A stretch of 64,000 nucleotides of DNA from Dyella halodurans (GCF_026283925.1 NZ_JAPDPF010000003.1:463917-527916); one strand, 5' to 3'. Numbered from the stretch's first letter, positions 8,797 to 17,583 are shown. The notes: generated from the sequence alone by a model not told the origin. Program-made: numbers and translations.

Positions 8797-10875
8797 GTGA
8801 GTCGGAAAAGGCGCGCACTTCGCTGGTCGCATGCACCATGGACGTTGTTGGCAATACTCCCGCTCCTTGCTGCGCCGCGCGCTATGGCGGCGGTCGACCA
8901 CATCGAGGTCATCGACCGGAAGCCCTATCAGGATGGCCGGGTCTTTCCCGGTACCGGCGCCTATGAAGTCATTCGCGGGCGTGCATGGTTCACGCTGGAT
9001 CCCAAGAACAAGGCGAACCTTCGCATCGTCGACCTGAAGCTGGCACCACGAGACAGCCGTGGAATGGTCGAATTTTCGACGGATTTCGTGCTGGTCAGGC
9101 CCGTCCATGCCATCGACTCCACGTTGCTCTACGACGTCGTCAATCGAGGTGGCGGCGTCACCGGCTGGCTCAATTACGTGATCGAGCCCGCCAAGAAGCC
9201 ACCTGTTGTCGATACCGGCTTCTTGCAGCGCCATGGATTCTCTGTGCTTACCTCTGCCTGGCAGTGGGATGTCACGCCGGAGGATGGTGATGATCAGGCG
9301 CTGGTGTTCAAGCCGCCGGTAGCGTCGGATAACGGCCGCCCGATCACCGGAGAGATTGCGAACGAATTTACTGTCGACAAACCTGGCGACGTCGCCTCAT
9401 TCGTGGGTATCAATGGACGTGCTTATCCTTCCGCCGTGGCCAATGATCCCGCCGCCGTTCTGACGGTAAGAACGCGCCCGGATGACCCGCGTGTCGTGAT
9501 CGCGCGTAAGCGTTGGACGTTTGTGCCTGCCACCGGCGATCAAGCACCAAGCACGATCCGGATGGAGGGCGGATTCAAGCCCGGGCAGATCTATGAGCTT
9601 ACCTACGTGGCGCGCGACCCGTACGTGGTTGGTGCCGGGCTGGCCGGCATTCGCGACCTGCTGTCCTGGTTTCGCACGCATCCGCTCGAAGGTATCCCGG
9701 CGCCAAGGCATGTGCTTCTGTATGGCGCCAGCCAAACCGGCCGGCTTATCCAGCACATGCTCTACGACGGATTCAATGTGGATGAGCAAGGCGGGCTTGT
9801 CTTTGACGGCGCCCTGTCGCTCGTGGGCGGCAGTGGCCGTGGCAGCTTCAATCACCGGTTTGCCTTTCCGACGCGCGCCGCCAGCTTGGTAGCTGACCGC
9901 GGCTACCCGACTGACTTGTTCCCGTTTACCACCACCGAAGAGCATGACGATACGACGGGCGAATCCGGTTCACTGCTCTCGCGGGCGGGCGACAAGGAGG
10001 GCCGGACGCCCAAGCTCTTCTTCGTGAATAAATCCACCGAGTTCTGGGGACGCTCCGCGTCGCTATTGCAAACCACGCCCGATGGGCGCGCCGATGTCAC
10101 GGTGAGTTCCTACACGCGCCTCTATCTACTGGCGGGCATGCAACACGTGTTGACGCCGGATGCGACGCGAGGAAACGCGGTTCATTGTTCCAGTCCCATT
10201 GATGACGCTCCGGCACTGCGCGCGCTGTTGCTAGACCTGGATCGATGGGTGCATGACGACACGCCACCACCCGCCAATGCTTACCCCAGTCTCGCCAACG
10301 GCACCCTCGTGACGACCGGGCGCTATGCAAAACTATTTCCCACGGGCACGGAATTGACGCCACCAGATTTGGCGTCCACTCCCCGGCGCCTCGATTTTGG
10401 CCCGCGTTTTTCTGCTCAAGGTGTTGTCGACCATGTGCGCCCGACGGCCGGCACGCCCTATGCCGCCCTGGTTCCCGCACCCGACGCTGACGGCACGGAC
10501 GCTGCCGGCGTGCGGCCGGTCGAAGTTGCCGTTCCGCTTGGTACGTATACCGGCTGGAATCCTCGCGACGCATCGACCGGCTTCCCTTGGGCGCTCGACC
10601 GCTTTGAGGGTTCGTTCCTGCCGTTTGCGCGCACCGAGGCCGAACGCAAAGCCACTGGCGATTCGCGCCCGTCGCTCGAGGTGCGTTATGGAACGCGCGC
10701 GGATTTCATCAAAAGGACGAGTGCAGCCGCAGGCAAGGCGGTCGCAGATCATCTTCTGCTCGCCGAGGATGAGGGCCGCGTCATCGACGCCCAGACTGCG
10801 CTTTACGACCGCATCCTCGCTCACGCGCCGAACGATAGGAGCTGCGCCTATATGTGGCCCATGCCTGTCAACTAA
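8797..10875 (+). CDS. Secreted alpha/beta-hydrolase-domain protein (Abhydrolase_10-like)
   Basis: A 692-residue protein that starts at GTG 8797 with AGGGAA upstream. An N-terminal hydrophobic segment (LLAILPLLAAPRAMA) indicates export. The large single domain resembles the roughly 600-700-residue alpha/beta-hydrolase family often annotated only as alpha/beta hydrolase domain-containing protein. The nucleophile elbow appears as LLYGASQTGRLIQ, with Ser near residue 309. A late GMQHVLTPD segment could supply the His, and several Asp residues between are candidates for the acid. Substrate unknown; probably a periplasmic or secreted esterase. It is a single gene divergent from the Sel1-repeat gene. 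Confidence 0.78.
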   Translation: MSRKRRALRWSHAPWTLLAILPLLAAPRAMAAVDHIEVIDRKPYQDGRVFPGTGAYEVIRGRAWFTLDPKNKANLRIVDLKLAPRDSRGMVEFSTDFVLVRPVHAIDSTLLYDVVNRGGGVTGWLNYVIEPAKKPPVVDTGFLQRHGFSVLTSAWQWDVTPEDGDDQALVFKPPVASDNGRPITGEIANEFTVDKPGDVASFVGINGRAYPSAVANDPAAVLTVRTRPDDPRVVIARKRWTFVPATGDQAPSTIRMEGGFKPGQIYELTYVARDPYVVGAGLAGIRDLLSWFRTHPLEGIPAPRHVLLYGASQTGRLIQHMLYDGFNVDEQGGLVFDGALSLVGGSGRGSFNHRFAFPTRAASLVADRGYPTDLFPFTTTEEHDDTTGESGSLLSRAGDKEGRTPKLFFVNKSTEFWGRSASLLQTTPDGRADVTVSSYTRLYLLAGMQHVLTPDATRGNAVHCSSPIDDAPALRALLLDLDRWVHDDTPPPANAYPSLANGTLVTTGRYAKLFPTGTELTPPDLASTPRRLDFGPRFSAQGVVDHVRPTAGTPYAALVPAPDADGTDAAGVRPVEVAVPLGTYTGWNPRDASTGFPWALDRFEGSFLPFARTEAERKATGDSRPSLEVRYGTRADFIKRTSAAAGKAVADHLLLAEDEGRVIDAQTALYDRILAHAPNDRSCAYMWPMPVN

Positions 10876-10941
10876 GAGCAGCACACTTTCGAGCGTGGAT
10901 TCCGCCATGGGTTGCGACTTCGTCGCGCCCAGGCCATGCGT

Positions 10942-11502
10942 TCAATAGACCCAGGGAAGCAGGCGCTTGGTGCGTGAAGCGTATTGATGGAATGCGTCGC
11001 CAAAGGCGGCTGCGAGCGCTGCCTCTTCCTCCTGGATTCGATAAAGGTAGAGGCAGGTGGTCAAGCTCATCATCACGATCACGCTTAGCCAGTTCCCCAA
11101 GGCCAGGGTGAAACCAAGGAATGCAATCAAGGCGCCTAAATAGCTCGGATGGCGCACATGGGCGTACAACCCTTCCTGCTTGAGTTGATGATCACTCCGG
11201 ATCGCCACGTTCGGTGTGTGGAAGCGGCCCAACTGGACGATCGCAAGCGATCGCACGGCGATACCCGCCCCCAGGATGACTAATCCCACGACCTGCAGCG
11301 CAACGGAATGCAAGGCTCCCCTGCTCCCGTAAGACAAGCCGATGCTTGTCGCGTAGATGATGGGTCCGCCGATCATCAGCAGCTTCAATGAAAACTGATC
11401 TCGATTCTCCGCCTGGCCCGTCTTGAGGCGAAAGACGACGATGGCATCCATCGTCAGCCATACAAGGAAGATCACGAGCGCGATGCCGTGCACCAGGTTC
11501 AT
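10942..11502 (-). CDS. Isoprenylcysteine carboxyl-methyltransferase (ICMT/PEMT-like) family membrane protein
   Basis: A 186-residue inner-membrane protein with about five hydrophobic helices. The C-terminal half has the family signature GLYAHVRHPSYLG, which binds S-adenosylmethionine, followed by two membrane helices, an acidic RIQEEEAAL segment and FGDAFHQYASRTKRLLPWVY. The bacterial members methylate lipids or small hydrophobic acceptors; the substrate here is unknown. AGGGGGCGAG lies just before the ATG. The gene converges with the hydrolase gene at 8797-10875. Confidence 0.85.
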   Translation of the reverse strand: MNLVHGIALVIFLVWLTMDAIVVFRLKTGQAENRDQFSLKLLMIGGPIIYATSIGLSYGSRGALHSVALQVVGLVILGAGIAVRSLAIVQLGRFHTPNVAIRSDHQLKQEGLYAHVRHPSYLGALIAFLGFTLALGNWLSVIVMMSLTTCLYLYRIQEEEAALAAAFGDAFHQYASRTKRLLPWVY

Positions 11503-11716
11503 GTCGTTCTCGCCCCCTGCGCTTCGAAAGGAAACGCGCTCTATCCATGCATCGAGTGTGCTGCACTGACCTGATCGGCCTGCAGCAGCGTCCGTCCGAC
11601 TCTACCTCACCACGCCACATGGCCGCTCAGCCTCGGAGGCAGGCAGCCCCGGTTCACTTCACGTTGCAGGCGCCCCCAGCTTCTCCCCGCGCTCCGAACC
11701 CCGACGCCATGCTCTT

Positions 11717-11763
11717 GCTTCAAAAATAAAACAGGCGCGGTGGGTAGTGCCCACCGCGCCTGT
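11717..11763 (-). terminator. Rho-independent terminator of the large exoprotein gene
   Basis: A 14-15 bp GC-rich stem (ACAGGCGCGGTGGG against CCCACCGCGCCTGT) with a 4-nt loop is followed on the minus strand by TTTTATTTTT. It lies 22 bp beyond the stop of the gene at 11786. Confidence 0.9.
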
Positions 11764-11785
11764 GGCCTGACGTGTTGCCGAGGTT

Positions 11786-13633
11786 TCAGAGTTGAATCGT
11801 CGAGATGCGTGTCGCCCAATTACCCAGGGCACCGCGTGTCCCACCGCACTGGAACAACGGTGCGGTCAGGTATTGGGCCAGGGTGCAGGTCTGCGCGATG
11901 TACTCGGAGGCGATCCAGATCGTGTTGCCGTCTGCGGACGCCGCACCATAGTCGCCCCAGCGCGGCCGACCGCCACCCAGGTAGGGAATGCCGGTAAAGC
12001 CGTCCCAGGGACCGGCGCCCGTCATGGCGATATTGACGTCGCCGGCGCCGATCTTCGCATCGAAGCTGGCGTAGCCTGCGCTTGGATAGTCGTTGACGCC
12101 AACTACCGTGAACGCGATGACGCCGCGCCCGCTTTGGGTGACGGCCGCCGCACCATAGGTGAGGTTCGCATCCGGCAGCGCCAGCGTGCCGTTGACAAAC
12201 AGGCCGCCGGAGTTCGGATTGATAACGAAGTAGTTGATGCCCGAGCCATGGCTGCCGTCGCTCAGCAAGACGTCGGTATCCAGGGTTCCCCAGACCTTGC
12301 CGTTGGCGAAGCTCACCTGCTCCATGCGCGAGTCATTCACTGCCAGGTCGCGCGGCCCCGGATAGACGATGCTCGGGTAGCCGAGTAGCGCTGCACAGCT
12401 GGGCGTGGCAAAGCAGTCAAGCAACGGCGTGCTGCCAGGCTTCTGGTGGGCCAAGCTGGTCGGCACGGCATATTGCTGCACGGTCAGTGGCGTGTAATTC
12501 AGCGTGACGGCCGTGGGCGCGCTGTCGATGGCCTGCGTGTTCGACACCGACCATAGCCAGACGGTGCTCGAGGTACCGGAGTCGTAGAACACGGCGTCCG
12601 AGCTGAGCAGGTATTCGGTACCACCATGCGCACCAGCAAACTGCCCACCGGACGAGATGGCCGGTATGACGGCAAACGCGGGTGCCGTGATGCTCGGATC
12701 GCCGCCGTTGAACAGCACCACATTCGGTGACGCGGCGCCCGATGCCAGGGCCTTCTTGGAAATGACGTAGATCTGCGCGCCGTAGAAGCCGGGCCCGAAC
12801 AACGAGAACTCGTTGGTGGTCAGGAAGATCGCATTGGCGTCAGCGCCGATATGGGGGTAGTCGCCCAGACAGAAGCCGTCCGCACAGCCGTGATCCGGTG
12901 TGCCCTGCGTGCCGTTGTTCTGCACCGGCAAGTGGTAGATGTTCCAGGCACCGGTGGGATTGGAGGTCTGACTGACCGCGATGTCCAGGTGATTGGTGCC
13001 GGCCAGGGCTGACGTCGTCCCAATGCGATCGAGCGTCAACACGATCTGGAACCAGCGCTGCGTACCTGCATCGTAGTAGCAGGACGGGTCGGTGATACTC
13101 GGTCCGTAAGCACCCGTGCCGCGATTGATCGCCGCGGAGTAGCCGTAGAACGTATTGAGATCGACCGGCCCGACGAGTTTGTTGCCGGCGTTGTCATAGA
13201 TCGCCAGGACGTCGTTGACGCTTTCCATGATGAAGCCATTGCCCGTGCATAGCCCTTGATCGGGCGGTTCCACCGAGAACTGATTGCCGCCATTGGCATA
13301 ACGCTGGTCGTGGAAATTCAGGCCGTCGAAGCCACCCAGGAGTTCGGGGTGCGATTTGGCGCGCTTGCCATTGCCCATCCCGTGTCCGCCGCCGTGCCCG
13401 TGGGCAACGCTGCGATTGACGATGGGTTGTGGTCCGAAGTCATCACCTGAATCGGCATCCCCGCCGACCATCGCCGGATCCAGTTCCAGGCTCGTGATCG
13501 GCGCGCCGCCTAGAGCTGATGTCGTGGGTGTCGTCGTGCCCCCTCGTTGCAGTACGAGGGTTGTTGGCGGCGCAGCCATGGCGCAAGTAGCAAACGCCAT
13601 GGCTGCCACTGCAATCAGCAGTCGAGTATGCAT
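11786..13633 (-). CDS. Large secreted protein of unknown function
   Basis: A 615-residue exported protein with signal peptide MHTRLLIAVAAMAFATCAMA. After a Gly/His-rich low-complexity segment (HGHGGGHGMGNGKRA, near residue 80) the rest is a single beta-rich region with regularly spaced aromatic and Gly-Asp motifs, such as DPSCYYDAGTQRWFQ and GDYPHIGADANAIF. It may be a beta-propeller-like or lectin-like fold, but I see no catalytic motif that fixes a family. AGGAG stands about 8 bp before the ATG, and a strong terminator follows the stop, so it is monocistronic. A palindrome lies about 90 bp upstream (13721-13740). Confidence 0.72.
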   Translation of the reverse strand: MHTRLLIAVAAMAFATCAMAAPPTTLVLQRGGTTTPTTSALGGAPITSLELDPAMVGGDADSGDDFGPQPIVNRSVAHGHGGGHGMGNGKRAKSHPELLGGFDGLNFHDQRYANGGNQFSVEPPDQGLCTGNGFIMESVNDVLAIYDNAGNKLVGPVDLNTFYGYSAAINRGTGAYGPSITDPSCYYDAGTQRWFQIVLTLDRIGTTSALAGTNHLDIAVSQTSNPTGAWNIYHLPVQNNGTQGTPDHGCADGFCLGDYPHIGADANAIFLTTNEFSLFGPGFYGAQIYVISKKALASGAASPNVVLFNGGDPSITAPAFAVIPAISSGGQFAGAHGGTEYLLSSDAVFYDSGTSSTVWLWSVSNTQAIDSAPTAVTLNYTPLTVQQYAVPTSLAHQKPGSTPLLDCFATPSCAALLGYPSIVYPGPRDLAVNDSRMEQVSFANGKVWGTLDTDVLLSDGSHGSGINYFVINPNSGGLFVNGTLALPDANLTYGAAAVTQSGRGVIAFTVVGVNDYPSAGYASFDAKIGAGDVNIAMTGAGPWDGFTGIPYLGGGRPRWGDYGAASADGNTIWIASEYIAQTCTLAQYLTAPLFQCGGTRGALGNWATRISTIQL

Positions 13634-13974
13634 AACACGGGTCTCCTGTTCGTTTCGTTAGGTGACCGCGCCCCCTGTAGAACGCTGATATCGGTCGCGC
13701 CGATAAGCGCCTGCGCAAGTACGCATATGGACATATGCGTTAAATCACCATACGCGCATTCGCAAGAGCCTGCATTAGTCCATAGGAACGAATTCGGCCT
13801 GTCCAAATAGACAGGAATTCGTAAGATTTTGAATAGGAATGATTCGCAATCACTAAATCGATATCAGTCAGAAGGCGGGATAAACCTGCGTTTCTTGTCA
13901 CCCTCGCGGGCGGCCCGTGGCCTCAATGCTTTTCCGCGCCAGGCACGACTGATTTCAAGACTATGGGCAAATCA
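13634..13974. other. Upstream region of the large exoprotein gene
   Basis: A non-coding, AT-richer stretch between two minus-strand genes. It contains the palindrome annotated at 13721-13740. The segment 13755-13860 is AT-rich and probably belongs to the promoter region, but I could not assign boxes. No gene or repeat was otherwise seen. Confidence 0.5.
13721..13740. promoter_or_regulatory. Palindromic operator-like site
   Basis: ACGCATATGGACATATGCGT is a perfect 9-bp inverted repeat with a 2-bp centre, located 88-107 bp upstream of the ATG of the minus-strand exoprotein gene. This size and symmetry suit a dimeric helix-turn-helix regulator. No cognate regulator is adjacent. Confidence 0.45.
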
Positions 13975-14262
13975 TCAGTCGTGGACCGTTTCAAAGTTGA
14001 CGACTCTGCCACCGGCCACGGTGATGATGATCGTCTTGCCCTCCTGCAGGTATTGCCATTCCTCGCCAACTGCAAGCTGGTTACTGGGCAAGCCGCCGGT
14101 CTGCAGCTGCTTGAAAGCGCGTACCTGCGGCTCACCCATCAACTGCAGTACGCGTGCCGCACTGTCGCCGATGATGAGCACTTTGCTGCCAACGCGTAAT
14201 GAGGTGGCTGCGTGGAGAGTCATGCTCGCAAGAAGCAACAACAAGAGAGGATAGCGACGCAT
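13975..14262 (-). CDS. Small exported DUF2845/BamE-like protein
   Basis: About 95 residues with signal peptide MRRYPLLLLLLASMTLHA. The mature part (LRVGSKVLIIGDSAARVLQL, then GEPQVR, then EEWQYLQEGKTIIITVAGGRVVNFETV) follows the strand-helix-strand plan of DUF2845 and BamE/SmpA-like domains, in which a glycine-proline turn (MGEP) follows the first helix. AAGGAG lies 8 bp before ATG 14262, which decides this start over the ATG three codons upstream. Probably periplasmic; its specific role is unknown. Confidence 0.7.
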   Translation of the reverse strand: MRRYPLLLLLLASMTLHAATSLRVGSKVLIIGDSAARVLQLMGEPQVRAFKQLQTGGLPSNQLAVGEEWQYLQEGKTIIITVAGGRVVNFETVHD

Positions 14263-14363
14263 AGGGAACACTCCTTAGTGTCGAACAAACTCGTCAGCGC
14301 GCGCCTGCTTCTAGGGCACCTGATAATCTGGCCAATCTGTCTTTAGAGACGTTCTGATTTCGC

Positions 14364-14445
14364 TCGTCATCCCAGCGAAAGCTGGGACCCAGCGCCTCTA
14401 AATCGCTGAGTGCAAAGTCGCTGGATGACCAGCTTCGCTGTTGTA
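14364..14445. repeat. Degenerate REP-like repeat (R family, copy 1)
   Basis: It begins CGTCATCCCAGCGAAAGCTG, a short imperfect hairpin, and ends in a decayed inverted partner (GCTGGATGACCAGCTTCGCT). The same design recurs, better preserved, at 28996, 42401 and 63602. Confidence 0.7.
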
Positions 14446-14573
14446 ATGCGCCTCCTGCTTGACCAGCCCTGTGGCTGTTGAGAGCCGCAGGCATGACGAG
14501 CAAAAAGCCGCTTAATCAGCGCACCCTTAGATAGAGTGGTTGTAGCAATAGTACGCATCGCGGCCATGGCGAC

Positions 14574-14795
14574 TTGATCGACGCGAGTCAGGATAAGACC
14601 CGCGCATCGATAAGCACGTCGTTTTGCGTGATACGCGCGCTGCTTTTCGTGTGGGTCTTGGTCGTTATTTACGTGGTCCATCGGCTAGAGCGCGTCGCCT
14701 CGGCACCATTGCCAGTTGAACTCGCCTTTATGAAGAGTGGAAGCGGGATCAGCTTGCGATCCCTGTCAGGGCCCCAGTCGGTTGACGAGAAATGA
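14574..14795 (+). CDS. Possible small single-pass membrane protein
   Basis: A 73-codon frame with a TTG start encodes one strong hydrophobic helix (FCVIRALLFVWVLVVIYVVH) flanked by basic residues. There is no convincing ribosome site and no recognised family. It sits in a 630-bp region that otherwise holds only the R-family repeat at 14364 and the upstream sequence of the next membrane protein gene. It may be chance. Confidence 0.2.
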   Translation: MIDASQDKTRASISTSFCVIRALLFVWVLVVIYVVHRLERVASAPLPVELAFMKSGSGISLRSLSGPQSVDEK

Positions 14796-14893
14796 CGCAA
14801 CCCGACCGCGTTATTTCCGTCTATGTGGCAATGACGCTACCGGCTATGCTGGGCGAGCACGGCGCGGGGGCGCCGATCTTCAGGGGGTACAGG

Positions 14894-15793
14894 ATGACGA
14901 CACGATTCAAGGGACCGTCGGCCGGCTTTGGCTGGCTGAAAAACGGCATCAGCGTGAGCTTCCGCCATCCGAAGGCGTTGTTCGGCGGGGCAGCCTTTCT
15001 GTTGCTGGCCTGCCTGTTGCCGGCGCTGATCACCATGCCCATGCAAATGCACGCGATAAGCACCGGCACGCCACAGAGCCCGACGACCGTTGGCTTGATC
15101 ATGGCCTTCTCCATGCTGATCGGCCTGCTGATCGTGCCGCTCTACGCGGGCTATCTGCAGGTGGTCGATGCCGCCGCACGCGGCCTGCCGGCCCGCGCGC
15201 TCGACATCTTCAAGCCCTATCGAGAAGGCGAAGCTTTGCGCCTGATTGGCTTCGGCCTGACGATCGGCGTGGTCTACCTCGTCGTGCTCGGCCTCATCCT
15301 CGCGGTATCCGGCGGCGGCATCGTCAGCTGGTACATCCAGGTGCTGGCGGCACAGGCGGCCCACCAGCCGCCTCCGGGATGGCCCCAGGGCTTCGGCATC
15401 GCCATGGCACTCTTCACGGTGCTCATCCTTTTCATGATGGGTTTCTATGCAATCAGCCTTGGCCAGGTCGCGCTGGGCCGTCGCGGCGTGTTTGGCGCCA
15501 TCGGCGATGGCATCGTCGGCGCGCTGAAGAACGTGCTGCCCTTGCTCGTGTTTGCATTGAGCCTGGTCCTTGCCTGGATTGCCGTGGCCATCGCTATCGG
15601 ACTCGCGGTGCTTCTACTGACCCTGCTCAGCAAGCTCGTCGGCCCATGGCTGATGATCGTGCTGATCATTCCGATCTATATCGCCATGGTGCTGACCATG
15701 TTCGCGGTGACGTTCGGTGTGATGTATCACCTGTGGCGCGATGTGTGTGGTGACAACATCGAGTCCAGCGTCGCCATGGCGGCCGCCATCTGA
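14894..15793 (+). CDS. BPSS1780-family multi-spanning membrane protein
   Basis: A 299-residue inner-membrane protein with about six hydrophobic helices. It has a short cytoplasmic N-terminal segment (GFGWLKNGISVSFRHPKALFG), a layout typical of the BPSS1780 family of transmembrane proteins. It ends with TFGVMYHLWRDVCGD. The frame is open 34 codons further upstream, but AGGGGG six bases before ATG 14894 and the family-like N-terminus fix this start. Function unknown. Confidence 0.75.
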   Translation: MTTRFKGPSAGFGWLKNGISVSFRHPKALFGGAAFLLLACLLPALITMPMQMHAISTGTPQSPTTVGLIMAFSMLIGLLIVPLYAGYLQVVDAAARGLPARALDIFKPYREGEALRLIGFGLTIGVVYLVVLGLILAVSGGGIVSWYIQVLAAQAAHQPPPGWPQGFGIAMALFTVLILFMMGFYAISLGQVALGRRGVFGAIGDGIVGALKNVLPLLVFALSLVLAWIAVAIAIGLAVLLLTLLSKLVGPWLMIVLIIPIYIAMVLTMFAVTFGVMYHLWRDVCGDNIESSVAMAAAI

Positions 15794-15830
15794 TCGGCGC
15801 CTTCGCCTGATACACCGTGAGGCACGTGCT

Positions 15831-15855
15831 GGCGCTACCGATCGACGGTAGCGCC
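15831..15855 (+). terminator. Hairpin after the BPSS1780-like gene
   Basis: A perfect 10-bp stem (GGCGCTACCG, 5-nt loop, CGGTAGCGCC) lies 38 bp after the stop, followed by CTTCGCTCT, a poor T-run. A second small hairpin, GCGGGGTC with GACCCCGC, sits at 15877-15898. Confidence 0.5.
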
Positions 15856-16066
15856 CTTCGCTCTAACGTGCGCGAAGCGGGGTCAAGCCAGACCCCGCCT
15901 CCGACGCCAGGCGTCTTATCCCCCGCAGCATTCAACCCACGATTCGATGGGCAGCGGGTGATATCGCGATCGTTACGATGCCTGTCGGAACGCAGGTTCT
16001 TGCCTGCTTTTGCACGCGACGCGCAGGACATATAGTGCTCAAAAACTGACACCGGCAAGGAATGAT

Positions 16067-16396
16067 ATGAAGAAGATGGCGCTGTTTTCCGCTGCGGTCT
16101 TGTCCGCTGCCGCCTCCCTGTCCGCCAGCAATGCCCACGCCGATCAGCCCGCGTCCATTGCCGTGGCCACGTGGTTTCTCAATGTGGTGCATGACCACAA
16201 CGGCAAACAGTTCTGCCCGTCCGCCACCACCACGATTGGTCAGCTGGCCGATGCCGTGCAGATCTACGCCAAGGCGCATCCCGATGTGTCGGACGAGATC
16301 ACCGACTCGGTGGCCATCCAGGCGCTTGCCGAAACCTATCCCTGCACGACCAGTCGTGCGGCAACGGGTGCATCGCACGGTCAAGCCAAGAACTGA
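16067..16396 (+). CDS. Rap1a/Tai-family immunity-like exported protein
   Basis: A 109-residue protein with signal peptide ending around SASNAHA. The mature part has FCPSATTTIGQLADAVQIYA, then KAHPDVSDEITDSVAIQALA and ETYPC. This matches the plan of Rap1a/Tai immunity proteins: two conserved cysteines that form a disulfide around a helical bundle. Rap1a proteins neutralise type VI amidase effectors in the periplasm. No effector gene is nearby, so it may be an orphan immunity gene or have another role. AAGGA lies before ATG 16067, which sets the start. Confidence 0.6.
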   Translation: MKKMALFSAAVLSAAASLSASNAHADQPASIAVATWFLNVVHDHNGKQFCPSATTTIGQLADAVQIYAKAHPDVSDEITDSVAIQALAETYPCTTSRAATGASHGQAKN

Positions 16397-16437
16397 AGAG
16401 GTTTGGACTAGATCCAAGGCCACACGAGTCGACGCAC

Positions 16438-16743
16438 TTAGGCAACTTTGATCTGCACCTTTCGGCCCATGCGGGCCGCAAAGGTCACGAGCATGTCCAG
16501 GCTGAATTTTTCCACCTTGCCACGGCGAAGGTCCGAGACGCGGCTCTGGCTCACTTTCAGCACTTGGGCCGCCTCCGTCTGCGAGAGATGCTGGTCGGCA
16601 ATCATTTTCTCGATAGCGATCATGAGTTCGGATCGCATCTTGTGAACTCTGGCTTCTGGCTCCGCAAATCCAAGGTCAACGAACACGTTTCCGCTGGAGC
16701 GGGTCAATGTCGTGTCATCGCGGGTCATTGAGGTCTTTCCCAT
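16438..16743 (-). CDS. XRE/HigA-like antitoxin
   Basis: A 101-residue protein with a Cro/C1-type helix-turn-helix: LSQTEAAQVLKVSQSRVSDL followed by RRGKVEKFSLDMLVTFAARM (about residues 53-92). This is the HigA2-like HTH type that accompanies Gp49/HigB toxins. It lies 48 bp downstream of the toxin gene on the same strand, in the toxin-first order of hig loci. It is expected to bind and neutralise the toxin and to repress the operon, probably at the inverted repeat at 17141-17169. ATG 16728 (MTRDDT) is an alternative start. Confidence 0.82.
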   Translation of the reverse strand: MGKTSMTRDDTTLTRSSGNVFVDLGFAEPEARVHKMRSELMIAIEKMIADQHLSQTEAAQVLKVSQSRVSDLRRGKVEKFSLDMLVTFAARMGRKVQIKVA

Positions 16744-16791
16744 CTCGTGTCGGTCTAAATGGTTCCGTGCCGCTTTTCGGCGGGATGACGA

Positions 16792-17112
16792 TCACAGGTT
16801 GGTGATTGTCTTGTAGCGCGCCTTGCCAATGTTGATATCAGAAAGCGCTGTTTTCTGCGTCCTTTTTGTGAAGGCATGCAGGACGAAAATTTCGTCTCCG
16901 ATGTCGGTCACATAGAAGACACGATAGGCACCGGCTTTGTCCCGGATACGGATCTCACGGACGCCAGCGCCCACTGCAGGCATCGGCTTCCAGTCATAAG
17001 GGGCGAGCCCATGTTCAATTCGGTCTAGCTGATAGCCGGCTTCTCGGCGGGCGTCTTCCGGGAATTCCCTTAGGTCGGCAAGTGCGGTGCCAACAAAAGT
17101 TAGCGGTTTCAC
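16792..17112 (-). CDS. Type II RelE/ParE-superfamily toxin (Gp49/HigB-like)
   Basis: A 106-residue protein of the phage-derived Gp49-like family. Characteristic features are an N-terminal helical segment (ALADLREFPEDARREAGYQL), a central VREIRIRDKAGAYRVFYVTD strand pair and a C-terminal LHAFTKRTQKT segment with the basic residues that toxins of this fold use to cleave ribosome-bound mRNA. The stop is 48 bp from the antitoxin. Its promoter region contains an 8-bp inverted repeat, suggesting autoregulation. Confidence 0.82.
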   Translation of the reverse strand: MKPLTFVGTALADLREFPEDARREAGYQLDRIEHGLAPYDWKPMPAVGAGVREIRIRDKAGAYRVFYVTDIGDEIFVLHAFTKRTQKTALSDINIGKARYKTITNL

Positions 17113-17140
17113 ATGCTATCTCTTACGCTGGATACCATAT

Positions 17141-17169
17141 AACTACTTATATAATTTATGCAAGTAGTT
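17141..17169 (-). promoter_or_regulatory. Operator/promoter of the toxin-antitoxin operon
   Basis: AACTACTT and AAGTAGTT form a perfect 8-bp inverted repeat with an AT-rich 13-bp centre, 29-57 bp upstream of the toxin ATG. On the minus strand, TTGCAT and TATGGT could serve as -35 and -10 boxes that overlap the palindrome. This arrangement suits repression by the XRE antitoxin. Confidence 0.55.
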
Positions 17170-17232
17170 CGATAAGGCTGCCTGCCCCCATTGGCCTCGG
17201 CCCTGGCTCTGCTATCTCGTGAGCATCCAGCA

Positions 17233-17583
17233 CTAGTCGCGGCCCAGTTCGTCGAGCGACAACTTGCAGGCAAGTTCCGCCTGTTCGCTGAGGAAGTAGA
17301 GCGCGGCGCGCACGCTCTCGGTGTCTTCACTATCCAAAGGCCAGTTGTCGGGTTCCATTTCATCGCATTTCGACTGGATCACGGAGCGGGTGTCGCTATT
17401 GCACAAGAGGCGCGTCACAGCCTGGATACCCATACACAACCGAGCGATACGGGCGGTGCGGAACTTGTCAGCGTCCTCGGCGAGCGACAGCGTCCAGAGT
17501 GGGCGGCCAAGTGGATTGGTGGGGCGGACGATGCCGTTGGGCGCGGAAGGGCCTGCGGCTGCCGTATGATCGGCCGTAGCCAT
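17233..17583 (-). CDS. Small cytoplasmic protein, duplicated family, copy A
   Basis: A 116-residue protein without a signal peptide. It begins MATADHTAAAGPSAPNG, continues RPTNPLGRPLWTLSLAED and has a helical C-terminal half (ARLCMGIQAVTRLLCNSD, then AALYFLSEQAELACKLSLDE). The gene at 29143-29493 encodes a clearly homologous protein with the same ends, and the upstream non-coding DNA is also shared. AGGAG lies 7 bp before the ATG. I do not recognise a named domain. The helical end may mediate dimerisation, but nothing catalytic is visible. Confidence 0.7.
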   Translation of the reverse strand: MATADHTAAAGPSAPNGIVRPTNPLGRPLWTLSLAEDADKFRTARIARLCMGIQAVTRLLCNSDTRSVIQSKCDEMEPDNWPLDSEDTESVRAALYFLSEQAELACKLSLDELGRD

